A program made the position numbers and the translations under genes. A stretch of DNA of 64,000 nt from Adiantum capillus-veneris (taxonomy: Eukaryota; Streptophyta; Polypodiopsida; Polypodiales; Pteridaceae). The stretch spans positions 77,647,910 to 77,711,909 of the forward strand of contig CM043960.1 of assembly GCA_014529385.2 (NCBI GenBank). The letters run 5' to 3'. The notes beneath the pieces were generated by a model that was not told where the DNA came from, made no database searches, and was given only the letters and a program-made list of their open reading frames with translations. Positions 12,243-22,728 of the stretch are shown here, one piece after another. Each line of letters opens with the position of its first letter. Within the stretch, counting starts at the first letter, position 1.

Positions 12243-12259
12243 CCCCGGCAACGGTGCCA
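12243..12259 (-). other. primer binding site, tRNA-Asp type (element A)
   Basis: The minus strand reads TGGCACCGTTGCCGGGG, two bases inside the LTR end at 12261. This differs by one base from the TGGCGCCGTTGCCGGGGA primer site common in Tat/Athila-group Gypsy elements, which pairs with the 3' end of tRNA-Asp. Confidence 0.85.
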
Positions 12260-12260
12260 A

Positions 12261-13167
12261 TGTTTGAGGGTTGCCGCGACGGACGTCCATAGCATAGCTC
12301 TCACGCATTAACATAAAATATCAATACAAGGGAAGCGACCAGGATGAGGCATGGAAACTCACTAGGGTGTCATTCCTAATGAAGCGAACTTGATTAGATG
12401 CAACTACTAACTCTGCAAGCAAATCATACACACTAAAGCCAAGTAATCTGCCTATGTCCTTCTACACAACTCTACAATCATCACGCCCTTTTACCATGCA
12501 AATCATGTCGGATTCGCACGAAACTTGAAGGGGAGCTGCAGGGGACTATTTAGAACTTATCCTATCACTGTCACAGCATTCTGGAGAGGTACAAAGATCG
12601 TGATCGTTCATCCCAAAGTCACAAAAACAGTGAATAGGTGATCCCAAAGGGTCGTTTTAGGGTCCCTAAAGCCTCTCCTAGGGTCAAAACGACATAAAAA
12701 ATACGCATATAAGCACTCAAAACAACGATTTAAGGCTCCAAACACGTAGTTGAAACCTACACCGAATCTTGAATGATTACACTTGAATGGAAGAGGAAAG
12801 TAAGAGGAACACAATGCAATAAACGAATCTGACTTTGGATTACCGTAGCCACAGTAGCGGAGATTACAAGTTGGAGCAAGAGGAAGCTCTCAAACGTACG
12901 CTATCTTCTCAGTTTGTGATAAAAAAAGATAATGTTCAAACTTACAAAACTTGACCTTTATAGTTTAGGTCTTTACAAATGGCTTGTCCGGCCAAAAGCT
13001 CCTAAACTTCTAACTGGCTCTCTAATATACAATTGCTCCGAGAAAAATAACATAAATTCTTTTACAAGTTCTCGGCTTAGAGATGCTCTTTTACAAAAGA
13101 ATTTTACAAGGGTTTCCCACAAAAATGTGAATCCTTCTCTGGAAACCGCAGCTTCTTCTGCCAAACA
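12261..13167 (-). repeat. 5' LTR of Gypsy element A
   Basis: 907 bp. On the minus strand it begins TGTTTGGCAGAAG and ends CCCTCAAACA, giving a perfect 6-bp inverted end TGTTTG/CAAACA. The primer site follows at the expected two-base distance. A TATA-like box (TATAAAGG on the minus strand) lies at about 12956-12963. A partial palindrome related to those in the leader (AAAGATCGTGATCGTT) occurs at about 12590. The upper boundary rests on the inverted ends, because the second LTR is absent. Confidence 0.72.
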
Positions 13168-13168
13168 A

Positions 13169-13551
13169 TGGTGCAATGAAGATAGAGAGCTTCATGCACC
13201 ACAATTATGCCCGTAACTTAATCTAATGAAAGCATCAACTTGTCCCCCTCCTTAGTCCCAAGACCTCAAACACCTTCAAAGGTGGATAGAGCTAACAGGG
13301 AATGAGGTTCGGGATGAGGAAGAAGAAGTATTCTTACGAGAAAGAAATAATCTCCTCACTTGTATTACTATTGTAGCTTAGCATAGCATAGTAGCTCGTA
13401 ATGGAGATGAAGAAGATGGCAAGCTTGCACTTTGAAGCATGGCTCTTGGTTGGATTTGCATTCCATAGCCAAGAGTTGTTGGTGTAGGCTCTCAACTTCT
13501 CAGGCTTGGAGATGGAGATGGAGTTCTTGCTCAACACACCATGAGATGAGT

Positions 13552-13591
<40 letters not shown>

Positions 13592-14452
13592 GAGAGTATA
13601 TGGTCAAGCTACCCCTCTCCTTGTTTGGATCGACCCCTCTTTCTAGCTCAAGCTCGATGTTGATTGGACATTCTCTAGACTAGCCAATCACATGCATTAG
13701 ACATATCAAGCAACCATGGTAGAATTTGGACAAGTGTCCTCCTTTCCCCTTTGAAAGAGAGGGTTTGAAAAATGCTTAAACAATTAATTAAATAGACTTA
13801 ATTCTCATTGGACCCCTTTAGAGGTCAACCATTAGGCTTTAGGCACTCCATGAGGGCAGCATGTGTAGGTGCTTGTCCTTGTTGCCTCTTAAGTCTTGGG
13901 CTTGCCTTGACTGAGTGTGTGTGTGTGTTCTCTCTCATACCCCTAGCTTTAGGGCTCACCTCCCTTCTTGTAGGGATCATGGTTGACTTGCACACCTCAA
14001 GCACCTTGGCCTTCAATCAGTATGACAAGCACCTCAAGAACCCTAGTCATCAAGCATGACAAGAACCTCAAGCACCTTGGTCATCAAGCACGACAAGCAC
14101 CTCAAGCACCTCAAGCACCTTGGTCAGCTCAAGCAGACAAGCACCTCAAGCACATGTGTAGCTTGTCTAAGGTCTAAAGTACCTAAAGGTCCTAGGCCTC
14201 ATGACTTTTAACAATAACCTTTGGAGGTATTTAATGAAGCTAACCCTAAGGTCTTTTAATGCTCCATTAGCTGGCATTGCTGTTTGCTAGACCATCTACC
14301 ATTTAGACCCATTGCCTTTGGTCACGTGCTTAGATAGATCCATAACCACATGTCTATATTCTAACTCTTGTTCCCATTTATTCTCCCACATTAAATGATC
14401 AATTTAGTATGAGAAAATTATTTAATTTAGTTAGATATTAGATTTTATTACA
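13169..14452 (-). repeat. 3' LTR of chromovirus Gypsy
   Basis: About 1.28 kb. On the minus strand it starts TGTAATAAAATC at 14452, directly after the purine tract of the element, and ends at about 13169. The lower part (13169 to about 13830) is clearly homologous, in the same orientation, to 55579-56193; shared blocks include AGCTTCATGCA, TTTGCATTCCATAGCCAAGA and GGACAAGTGTCCT. It contains a TG microsatellite (13550-13588) and a CAAGCACCTCAAG minisatellite (about 14020-14150). The last base at the low end is uncertain by a few positions. Confidence 0.7.
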
Positions 14453-16757
14453 TTACCTCTCTCTTAAAATCATAGTCATCCTCGACTGTGAGGTAGAGGA
14501 GATAAATCCTTACTCATTAGTCTATGTTTCTTAGCGTGTAGAGGATCCCATTTCACCCTATTACATCATTACAAAATGGATGACTAATCCATTTGGTGCT
14601 TGGGAGATTTATCAATCACAAGCATGTCTGCTTTTGGTCCATTTCATTCTCCCAAAGTAGAGTGACAAGTTCTACTTGGTGTTTGAGAGATGTCGTCATC
14701 ACAAACATGATTCTAAGCATGCATACTACTTAAATTTGTGCACAATAAAAATAAAGAACTAGTCTTAAAAGACAAAAAACTCATTTGCTTACTCTATTGT
14801 ATCATTGTAAGCATTGACAAGGTTCATACCATCCTTAAGCTGTGTTCCTTGCATCCATCTATCATCTTCAAAAGGATAATTTTTGAATTTAATAAGGTAC
14901 CATCAAATAATCTTACAACATCTTAGTACCTTGTCTTCATGTCAAAGAATCGATTCGGGCTGAAGCACCTCTTCTTGATCTTTGATCTCGGGTGGGTTCT
15001 CAATGATTGGTTCTTGTGGTGGCTCTCCTTTGTAAGGCTTAAGTAGGCTCACATGAAAAGAATTGTGAATGAGAAAATGGTTGGGCAACTTGGGTTCTTA
15101 GGCCATCTCATTGATTGTTTTTAGGATTTGAAAAGGACCATAGTATCTTTTTGCTAGTTTATCATAATACTTTTGGTGGCCCGTAGGATTTTTGCATGTA
15201 GTTTGCCTCAATCGAGGCTTGGGAAATTTGAGTAGGACCCAATCATGTTCCTTGAAAGCTAGGGCCCTTCTGTGCTTGTTAGCAGCATCCTTTTGCCTTT
15301 GTTGTGAGATGGAGATAGACTCCTTAATCTTTTGGAAAGATTCTTGTAGATCTAGACTATACTCATCCGCAACAGTGAAGATCTTCCCATGTACCTTAAG
15401 TAGCAAGGGACTTTTTGGTCTTCCTTCAATGATTTTGAAAGGTGCCTTCCCCGTAGTAGTATGGATAGTGTTATTGTACGCATACTCTACAAGAGGTAGG
15501 TACTTTTCCCATTGTGAACACTGATCTACTTTGGTAACATAGGTTTTAAGTAGATCTAGAATCGTAAGGTTGGCTATTTCACTTTGGCCATCCGTTTGTG
15601 GGTGGTAGGCCGAAGAGAAATTAAGCCTAGTACCTAGATTCTCAAAGAGACCCTTCCAAAAATTACTACTCATTTGAGGCTATCTATCCAACACTATTGA
15701 TGTTGGCAAGTCATGGTGTTTAAAAATTTGGGATATGAAGAGGGTTGCCATTTGGTGTGCCTTAGTATGCAGTACACATTTTGAAAATTGAATGTTGTTG
15801 AGAATCTTATAAAGTTCTCTCGTATGGTCACCATCCCTATTTTAACATCTCTCTCTCTCACCCTTCTCGGATCTCTCTTTCACCACACATCAAGGTGCCT
15901 CTCTCTATGGCGAGGCAACGTGCAGCGAAGGCTTCTATGTCTTCTTCTTCTTCTCCTCTCTCTCTCTCTCTCATGTGCAACTGAGGCTGCTGCTTCTTCT
16001 TCTTCTCCTCTCTCTACTGTGTCCTATTGATGTGCAACTGAGGTTGCTTCTTCTTCTTCTCCTCCTCTCTCTGTGTGGCAGAGTTGCAAAAGAGGCTCGG
16101 GGAAAGGAGGCGAGGACTGTGCAACACAAAAGTGGTGGGGAAAGCATGTTGAGTAAGGAGGGGGAGGCAATAGGAGGGAATATTCCCACCTATTGAATTC
16201 TTTTAAAGAACTACCAGTATGCCATGTATAAAATGTGCTAGTTTGCTAAACCTATCTACTATTGTCCATATTCCCGTATTCTCATGGAGGACTTGGGCAA
16301 TCCAAAGATAAAATCCATGGATATGCTCTCCCATGGTGAATTAGGAATAGGTAAAGGCTAGAGAAATCCAGTTTGCTTCCCCCTATCATACTTTGTCTTT
16401 TGGCATACCACACATTTTGACACATAGTTTTGTATGTCCGTCTTCATGGTAGGCCAATAGAATACATCTCTACTCTGCAAAGGGTAGGTTGAATCCCTCA
16501 ATGCCCCACATAGGGAGGATCATGGGATTCATACATCAATTTCTCACATGAAGAGAGTGAGTAACACATAGCCTATTGCCATAGAGAAGATAACCATCAT
16601 GCAAGGTAAATGGTTCTTCCTTCTTCCCTAAGGCAAGGGCTGAAATTACATGTTTAAAATTGTGGTGAGTAGCATACTCATCTATCATAGAAGATAGATC
16701 ATTGTGAGTTGCTATGGACACCATCGGATGTAGCTCACCTAACCTCAAGAAAGGCTA
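14453..16757 (-). pseudogene. chromovirus Gypsy pol (end of RNase H, integrase, chromodomain), decayed and interrupted
   Basis: Read on the minus strand. The 16536-16748 part is the RNase H/integrase linker, with FTLHDGYLLYGNRLCV. Then comes the integrase core: [14 protein letters not shown] (about 16230-16270), an inserted 445-bp element, then KAHQMATLFISQIF, SSAYHPQTDGQSE (about 15600) and LPLVEYAYNN. The catalytic glutamate sits in DGQSEIAN. A 191-residue stretch at 15098-15673 is open. Below it, ENPPEIKDQEE, QPESIL and YLIKFKNYPF (about 14880-15010) match a chromodomain, followed by LVNAYNDTIE and a stop. The purine tract AAGAGAGAGG lies at about 14456-14465. Stops and indels make it defective. 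The upper end meets the LINE at about 16757. Confidence 0.88.
15771..16215. mobile_element. 445-bp insertion in the chromovirus integrase, 7-bp target duplication
   Basis: The integrase core is split between AHFI and KAHQM. AGTATGC occurs at both borders (15764-15770 and 16216-16222). The insert's ends are weakly inverted: one end begins GTACACATTTTGAAAATTG, and the other, reverse-complemented, begins GTAGTTCTTTAAAAGAATTC. Inside is CT-rich sequence with repeated CATGTGCAACTGAGG / GATGTGCAACTGAGG and TTCTTCTTCTCC blocks. No transposase. A non-autonomous DNA transposon with 7-8-bp duplication (hAT- or Mutator-like) is the likeliest class. Confidence 0.6.
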
Positions 16758-19645
16758 CTAGGCTAGCTACAGAGGATGAGCACAAGCGGTGGCTCAAAGC
16801 TTAATCTAACCTGGCTAATGAATAGCTTGAGGAAATCAAGAAGGTGAGATTGCTCTCTAGGGAGACCTTCCTACAATCAGAAGCCTTTAATCAAGCACAT
16901 TTTTTTAGGGCTTTGAAAGTCAAGAAGAGCCGGGGCCATGTCCACTCGCTCTATGATGAGAATAGCAATACAATTCAGAACCAAGATGAGATGCCTGGTC
17001 TAAAGCCGAACTATCTAAGCTAGATTATTGGCTAGCCAGAGACCCGGTCCCAGGAAGTGGATGAAGAAAAAGCAACTTTGCTTGAGACTATCAAGAATAA
17101 GGTTCCCCAATCCAAAGCTAGCTGCCTAGAAGTGGCATTCTCCGAAGACAAATGTTCACTAGCATTACAAGATCTTGGCAAGGGAAAATACCCTGGTTGG
17201 GATGGGATGATGGCTGAATTCTTCAGAGAATTTTTGGATGATCTCAAGGTCCCAGTCACATGTTGACTAACCAAGCCATTATTGAATGGTCATTGGATAC
17301 AAGCATAAAGAGAGGGCTTATCAAACCCATCCCCAAACAGGTTTACTGCTCTCACCTAAAGCATTGGTGTCCTATTACTATGATGTTAGTAGCTTACAAA
17401 ATTATTGCCAAGGCGATCGCCCTTAGACTAGTCCCCCTACTGTAGGATCATCTCTCCCCATCTGCATGGGTTCATTAAAGGAAGATCCATTTATGGAAAC
17501 ATCTTGACAGCAATGGTGGGCATCAAATATGCATCCTCCACCAAGCAAGAGTGCATTCTACTACAGCTTGACCTTGACAAGGCTTATGACAGAATAACAC
17601 GGTCATATATAGAAGATGTCATGGAAGCTCTAGGCTTTGGGCCACACCTATTTCACCTCATTTGCACATTGGGTGTTGGAAACCAGTCAGAGCTCCTATT
17701 TAATGACATAATTGTGGGCTCCTTCAAGGTCAAAAGGTCTATTAAGAATCCTTGGCCCCCTTGCTTTTTTCCATCGGATCACATCCTCTAATCACGATGC
17801 TCAAACCCAGTGCTGCATGAGGGGAGTTACAAGGATTGACTTTACCGGGCAATGACCAGCACCTGGAAAAATTGTTTGCATATGACTCACTCCTCTTCTT
17901 GAAGGCATGCCCCTAGGTTGTTAGGAATGATTTGGAGATTGTGCAAACATTTTTCGTGGCCTTAGGTTACAAGTGTAATATAGAGAAGTTGAGGTTGATC
18001 CCCCTATCAAAAAACAACTCCTTTGACCCTTCTAAGATGAGAAGGTGTGGAAGTATGCTCTTCACCCATTCCCAAGCCGGATTAAAGTGATAAATTCATT
18101 TATGCTCCCCTATATTGCCTTCACTAGCTCACTGCTCAAGATGGCTAAGTGTCACTGGAAAGAGTTCTTAAAACCAGTAAAATATTTTTATGGAAAAACA
18201 ACATGAAAACCTCTTGACCATGGCAATGGGCCAAATTCAGACGCTCAACCAGTGGACCAAGGAGTTCTTGGAATTCTTAACCCAGTTGCCAATGCTAAGG
18301 CCATGTGCTCCAAATTTATGGTCTCATTGGCTAAACACAACCGAGCTTGGGCTATCATGACCAAGGATATGTTAGATGCAGCTAAACTTGGTTCAAAAGG
18401 TGGTAAGTGGAAAGGGGCAGAGTTTCACGACAAACTTTTTGTCCCGACATGGTCTAGACTAAGTCTAGGTGGCATCTCGGGGGAACTGGTGAGGAAGTGC
18501 AAAAGAGCAGCTAGGGTATTGGAGTGGGGGGGAAGAAACAAGGTACTTCAATAATTCCATCTTGCACTTGTCTCCCTAGCTTTCTAAAGTTTTAGGACCA
18601 CCACAAAACCCCTATTGCATAGAAACTGTTAGGAAAGTGAATAATAAGGGTATGAATCGGCTTGTTCACTTCTCAGACGGTAACAGTAAGAGCCAAAATA
18701 CCATAGACTTTTTGGCAACCTAGTATCAACTAAATAGCTATGAGATATTGTAAGTCAACAAAGTGTTAAAAGAGCTTGACAGTGTTGTAATGCCAATCTA
18801 TGAATCTGGGATTGAGTGGAATGCCTAGAGATGGCCTGAAAGTAGTCTTTTTTAGAAACCCCATTCTAAAGGCATATATCATGCATAAAAAAACAAGAAT
18901 AATTGCTCTAGCCCCCTCAACAAAATGTGGAAGAGACAATGGCCAGAAGAATGGTGGGCGGAAGTTACAAAGAACATTTGGAAGCCAAAGTGGCCACATT
19001 CTATGAAGATATTTTTGTGGAAGGTGATGTGGGGTGCTCTATCAATGGGCATAAAGATCCAAGAATGAGGAATCAGGTACAATCGATGCTTGGGGTGCAG
19101 GATAGCTAGTGAAGATCTGGCCCACCTACTCATGGAATGCCATGCAATTAAAGACCTGTCAAGGAAAATTGGCAAGTGGGTCCAAATGTCATGGCAGATA
19201 AGGTTCTTCAAGACTGATCTGATCTTTGGTGGCAAGAAAATGGGAAGTCCTGCTCTTCTTATCTACACTCAAACTATCAGGTAATTCTTCTTTCACCTTA
19301 TATGGTGGGTGAGGAACTACCATGTTAGTGAAGGAGATCTTGATGTGGCATGTTTCTCAAAGATTATACAAGAAAGCAGAGTGATGATCTATACGCTTGG
19401 AAGCAAGCAAGAACCGGGAGATTGGTCTAGGACTACCCATGTTGTGTTGTTAACCTGCGATAAGTAAAAGCCTATAACTATAGTTCACCTACTTTGTAAA
19501 GCTGGTTATGATTAGCCTTGGTGAGAGGCAGTAGATAGCCAATTTGTAATCTTCAACACCTCAAGGATCGGCTTGAGCTTGAGGTTTTTTTGTAATTTTT
19601 ATGTTGTGCTTAATACAATTAACTCACAGATTGCGAGTTTTGCAA
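16758..19645 (+). pseudogene. LINE ORF2 relic (RT and zf-RVT), 5'-truncated
   Basis: Plus-strand non-LTR reverse transcriptase. Motifs in order: LGKGKYPGWDGMMAEFF (about 17175-17225), GLIKPIPK (17310), HWCPITMMLVAYKIIAKAIA (17360-17420), LHGFIKGRSIYGNILTA (17460-17510), LDLDKAYDRI (17570-17595), then LFAYDSLLFLKA (about 17870-17910), where the usual ADD reads AYD. Near 18990-19165 a zinc-binding domain typical of plant LINEs appears: FLWKVMWG, CLGCRIASEDLAHLLMEC. The 3' end is ATTAACTCACAGATTGCGAG, TTTTGCA and a short A-run at about 19645. Many stops and frameshifts. The 5' end abuts the chromovirus, as expected for truncated LINE insertion. Confidence 0.87.
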
Positions 19646-19904
19646 AAAAAGAAGAAGGATATGATCCCTTGGAACATACTTATTGTAGCAAAATGCTCCT
19701 AACATGGGTAGGACAAAGAAGCTCTTAGTTGTTTTTGAATGATGCTAGGTGATGGAATCTCCAAAAATGCTATCAACCTGGCTTGAATGTGAAGGTTGGT
19801 GGCATTACACAAGATGTTGACTTGGGTGAATGTTTATTATTTAGGAGTTCATGGAGGGGAAGAGAATCATAAGGACTTAAAAGTGACTAATAGTGTCTTC
19901 ATCT
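19646..19904. other. spacer between two tail-to-tail LINEs
   Basis: About 260 bp with no recognised content; likely older DNA into which the two LINE tails inserted. Confidence 0.5.
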
Positions 19905-20880
19905 TTTTTTTTTGGTGCAAAACTCACAATTGTGAGTAGATTAAATTAGTATAGCAAACAAATAACAAGTTTCTATCATGCATGTGTCAAGCCATGATAG
20001 CTTCCCAAGGCCATGATTACATCGGCTGAAGGGGGAGCCACTCCATAGCAAGAAATGAGCTCACATGCTTACCCAAGAGAGTTAGTCATAGCGGAGTCTA
20101 AGGCCTTGTTCCACTCATCTGAGTTTATCTGTCTCTTAATGGCAATGATTGCTTCCCTGGTTTCTTGGATTAATCTTTGTGTACTCAACTATTTCCAATG
20201 TGCTCTCAAATATCCGACCGTTCCTTTCCTTCTAGACTTGAAGAGAATAGCAATATCTCACAATTTGCATGAGATGAGAAGCGCTTGACTCTTAAACACC
20301 TTCCCTCCCAAAAAAGTTCATTCTTGAAGAATCCTATTTCTACATTTTCTGGAACCATTTGTAGATTTTTCAAGCTAGGACACAAATTGCTGATGGGCAC
20401 TCCTTGAATAGGTGAGTGAGTTCTTCGCTAGCAGATGTGCATTGTGGACATCTATCTGGTCGGATCCCCTTAGTGCACACCTTCACCCTAGTTGGCATGG
20501 ATCCCCATAGAACCTTCCACAAAAACACCTTCATCTTATGCAGCCACGATGGGTGCCATATATTCCTTAAAACTATCTCTCACCTTGACTCCGTTCAATG
20601 CTTGCCCCACTGCTTATTAAGCAAAGAGAACCAATCCTTTGAATACATTAGTGTGCAATACACTTCCTTGATTTGAGGTTTAAGGAAGTGTCTGTTCTTA
20701 GGCCATTGCCAAGCTTTCCGCTCGAACTTGGATTCACAGTCTGGTAAACACACCTTGATAACCTGTTCTAGAGCTCTGCTGATCAATATCATTTTTGTCT
20801 CATTTAGGTTATATTGGAGACCCAGCTGGTCTCGCCTTTCCAATCACAATTGCTGTAATCCCACAGTTGACCAAGATGTT
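19905..20880 (-). pseudogene. second LINE relic (3' part with zf-RVT), minus strand
   Basis: Read on the minus strand, the region around 20420-20560 gives WHPSWLHKMKVFLWKVLWG, RPDRCPQCTSASEELTHLF and KECPSA, the zf-RVT pattern, closely resembling the plus-strand LINE at 18990-19165. Upstream (20595-20843) is SRALEQVIKVCLPD and CTLMYSKDWFSLL. The 3' end reads CTCACAATTGTGAGTTTTGC, ACC and an A-run at about 19908-19918. The tail hairpin CTCACAATTGTGAG is a perfect palindrome and corresponds to CTCACAGATTGCGAG in the other copy, so both belong to one family. The 5' boundary near 20880 is approximate. Confidence 0.82.
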
Positions 20881-22345
20881 GGATGGGGGGAAAGGGGAAC
20901 ACACCCGGCACACAAATAGCAAGCCTCTCTATAGCCCAGGATAACCATTACCGATCCACTAGAGTTCACCTTCGAAACTCAACAATTCATCTATAAATCG
21001 TGCACTCGACTGTACACACATAGCTCTTACACTAACGGCCTGCTGACAGCTCCCACACAGCACAAACCGCTCACTCTTTCTCTCACTCACACCTCAGGTC
21101 CGAAGAGGCACACACTTCTCAAACCGGCACCAAACAGTAAGGATAGAGCAAAGACGAGAAGGGGGAATAGGGGAAGGAAGTGACACCAAACTCGGCTATA
21201 GCCTCCTTCAGTTAATGGCAAAAAACAACTATTACTTGTAATTATTTTGATCATCTATGAATAAAGATGGACAAACTCTGAGAAACAGAGTTATAGAGTC
21301 TAGAATGAAATTGAGTTCTGTATGGTCGGCCACTGGCCAAGAGAGCCCTAGGTATAAAGCATAAGTTGTAAAGTGGAAAAAGGACCATTATCATCATCAT
21401 GTTTTCAAGTTTAGGAGCTTATGGCTAAGAGTGACTTCTTTCCTAAAACTTATATTCCTCATACCTTCAGCTCTGGTAATGACATTTCAATGTTGAAACT
21501 TGTAATGTGTTCCTTGTTAAATTCTCTTTTATTCAAGGTTGCTCATTGTCAAATTTGCTGTGATTTTTGACGGCACATTAGTAGGCTAAATCTGTCGATT
21601 TGAGTGCATTAATGAGTGTTTTTTGACATTCCAACTATAGGAGAGTTCTCCTAGATTCTAGGGTGACCATTCTGATATGTTTAGTTGCAATTTTTGAGAC
21701 CTAAATTACGATGGATCGTGATTTTGGTACCTCATCAAAATGCCATAAGAACTTGACAAGACTTGGTGACCTTGTTGTGTATGTCCGGTACATTGTAGTG
21801 ATTTTGGGCCAAAAATACCTAGCACAGCTCAAGTTACAAGTAGTTCAGTGTTGCAAGTGAAAACTTGTTTTCATGAAAATGGCCATAACTTTCACATTCG
21901 GACTTTGATTGGAAAACTTTCTTTTATAAAAATGTAGCTTGCAAACGGCTCCATAGATCTTAGAGTAATGCTTCACCTAATGGAATTCCCATGGCAACCC
22001 TTTAGTTCAAGGGTTTGAAAAAACATTGTTTAAGGCCTCAAATTTGCAATTTCAATCAGGGGTGTAGACCTGCTCATGTATGAACAACAACATAGCATAT
22101 ATGAATCACTCAAGGAGGAGGGATTTAAAAGTATAAAATTGCTAAAGGTCATCCAAACAACATTGGAATAAGGAGCTATGCATAACAACATGGAAGGAAT
22201 TCCCAAGAAGTGGAGCCACAAGCAAAAGCTGGAACAACTGCCAACCTTCACTTTACTCATGGAGACAAAGAGAGATTAAGCATAGATTCCTTACTACCAG
22301 ACCTTGACTCATGTCAGGGATGACATGCAGTAGGAGGAAGGGGAA
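20881..22345. other. unidentified, possibly remains of a plus-strand LTR element
   Basis: 20881-21240 is non-coding. 21540-22000 resembles in style the Gypsy leaders elsewhere in the window, with text such as GGCCATAACTTTCA and ACGATGGATCGTGATTTTGG. The stretch to 22345 ends in the purine tract AGGAGGAAGGGGAA before an LTR-like start, so 22030-22345 may be the 3' end of a lost plus-strand element. No protein motif was found. Confidence 0.35.
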
Positions 22346-22725
22346 TGTTGGAAGATTCCAACAATAGATGCTTTTACAAGAGAAGGAGATGCTCAAAAGG
22401 TCCTTTGAACCTACGTAACATAAAGTTGAATGTAAATTTCCTGTCAAAAAATCATTAGATCTTTGTTGAATTTTCATTTATGCGAGATCCGGGGCTATGA
22501 GCTTCCAAGATGTATCATAAGATTAGACAAGTTTACAGTATAGGTCACTTATTTCTGAAGTAGTTCTAGACTTTGTACATATAAGACCGTTAGCCAGGGT
22601 ATAAAAGGCATTTTTGTAAGGTTTCGAAGACACAATTTATTATTCATAATAAGAGATAAGGTTTTCTATGTACTTCATGAGCTCCCTCTTACTGTTAATA
22701 TTTCATCTCTTTGTACCGCACCGCA
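22346..22725 (+). repeat. candidate truncated 3' LTR, plus strand
   Basis: The purine tract AGGAGGAAGGGGAA (22332-22345) is followed immediately by TGTTGGAAGATTCCAACA, a typical LTR start. A TATA box (GGTATAAAAGGC, about 22598-22609) and an AATAAG-like signal (about 22647) follow in the expected order. The 3' end is not defined because the Gypsy integrase on the other strand begins at about 22729. It may be truncated there. Confidence 0.5.
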
Positions 22726-22728
22726 TGG

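Larger units (their letters stand above)
10340..13167 (-). mobile_element. Gypsy element A: 5' LTR, primer site, leader and truncated gag
   Basis: The 5' end of an LTR retrotransposon in minus orientation. Read from high to low coordinates: LTR 13167-12261, tRNA-Asp-type primer site 12259-12243, a leader of about 1.54 kb, then gag from 10699 to a break at 10340. This is the same plan as element B (57715-64000, leader 1.41 kb). Their gag starts are clearly homologous, while LTR and leader sequence have diverged. Everything downstream of the first quarter of gag is missing. The element abuts the chromovirus LTR at 13169. Confidence 0.85.

Noticed and set aside
14020-14150. Coding repeat protein from CAAGCACCTCAAG units
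   Set aside because: It lies inside an LTR, is not maintained in the second LTR copy and is best read as a minisatellite.
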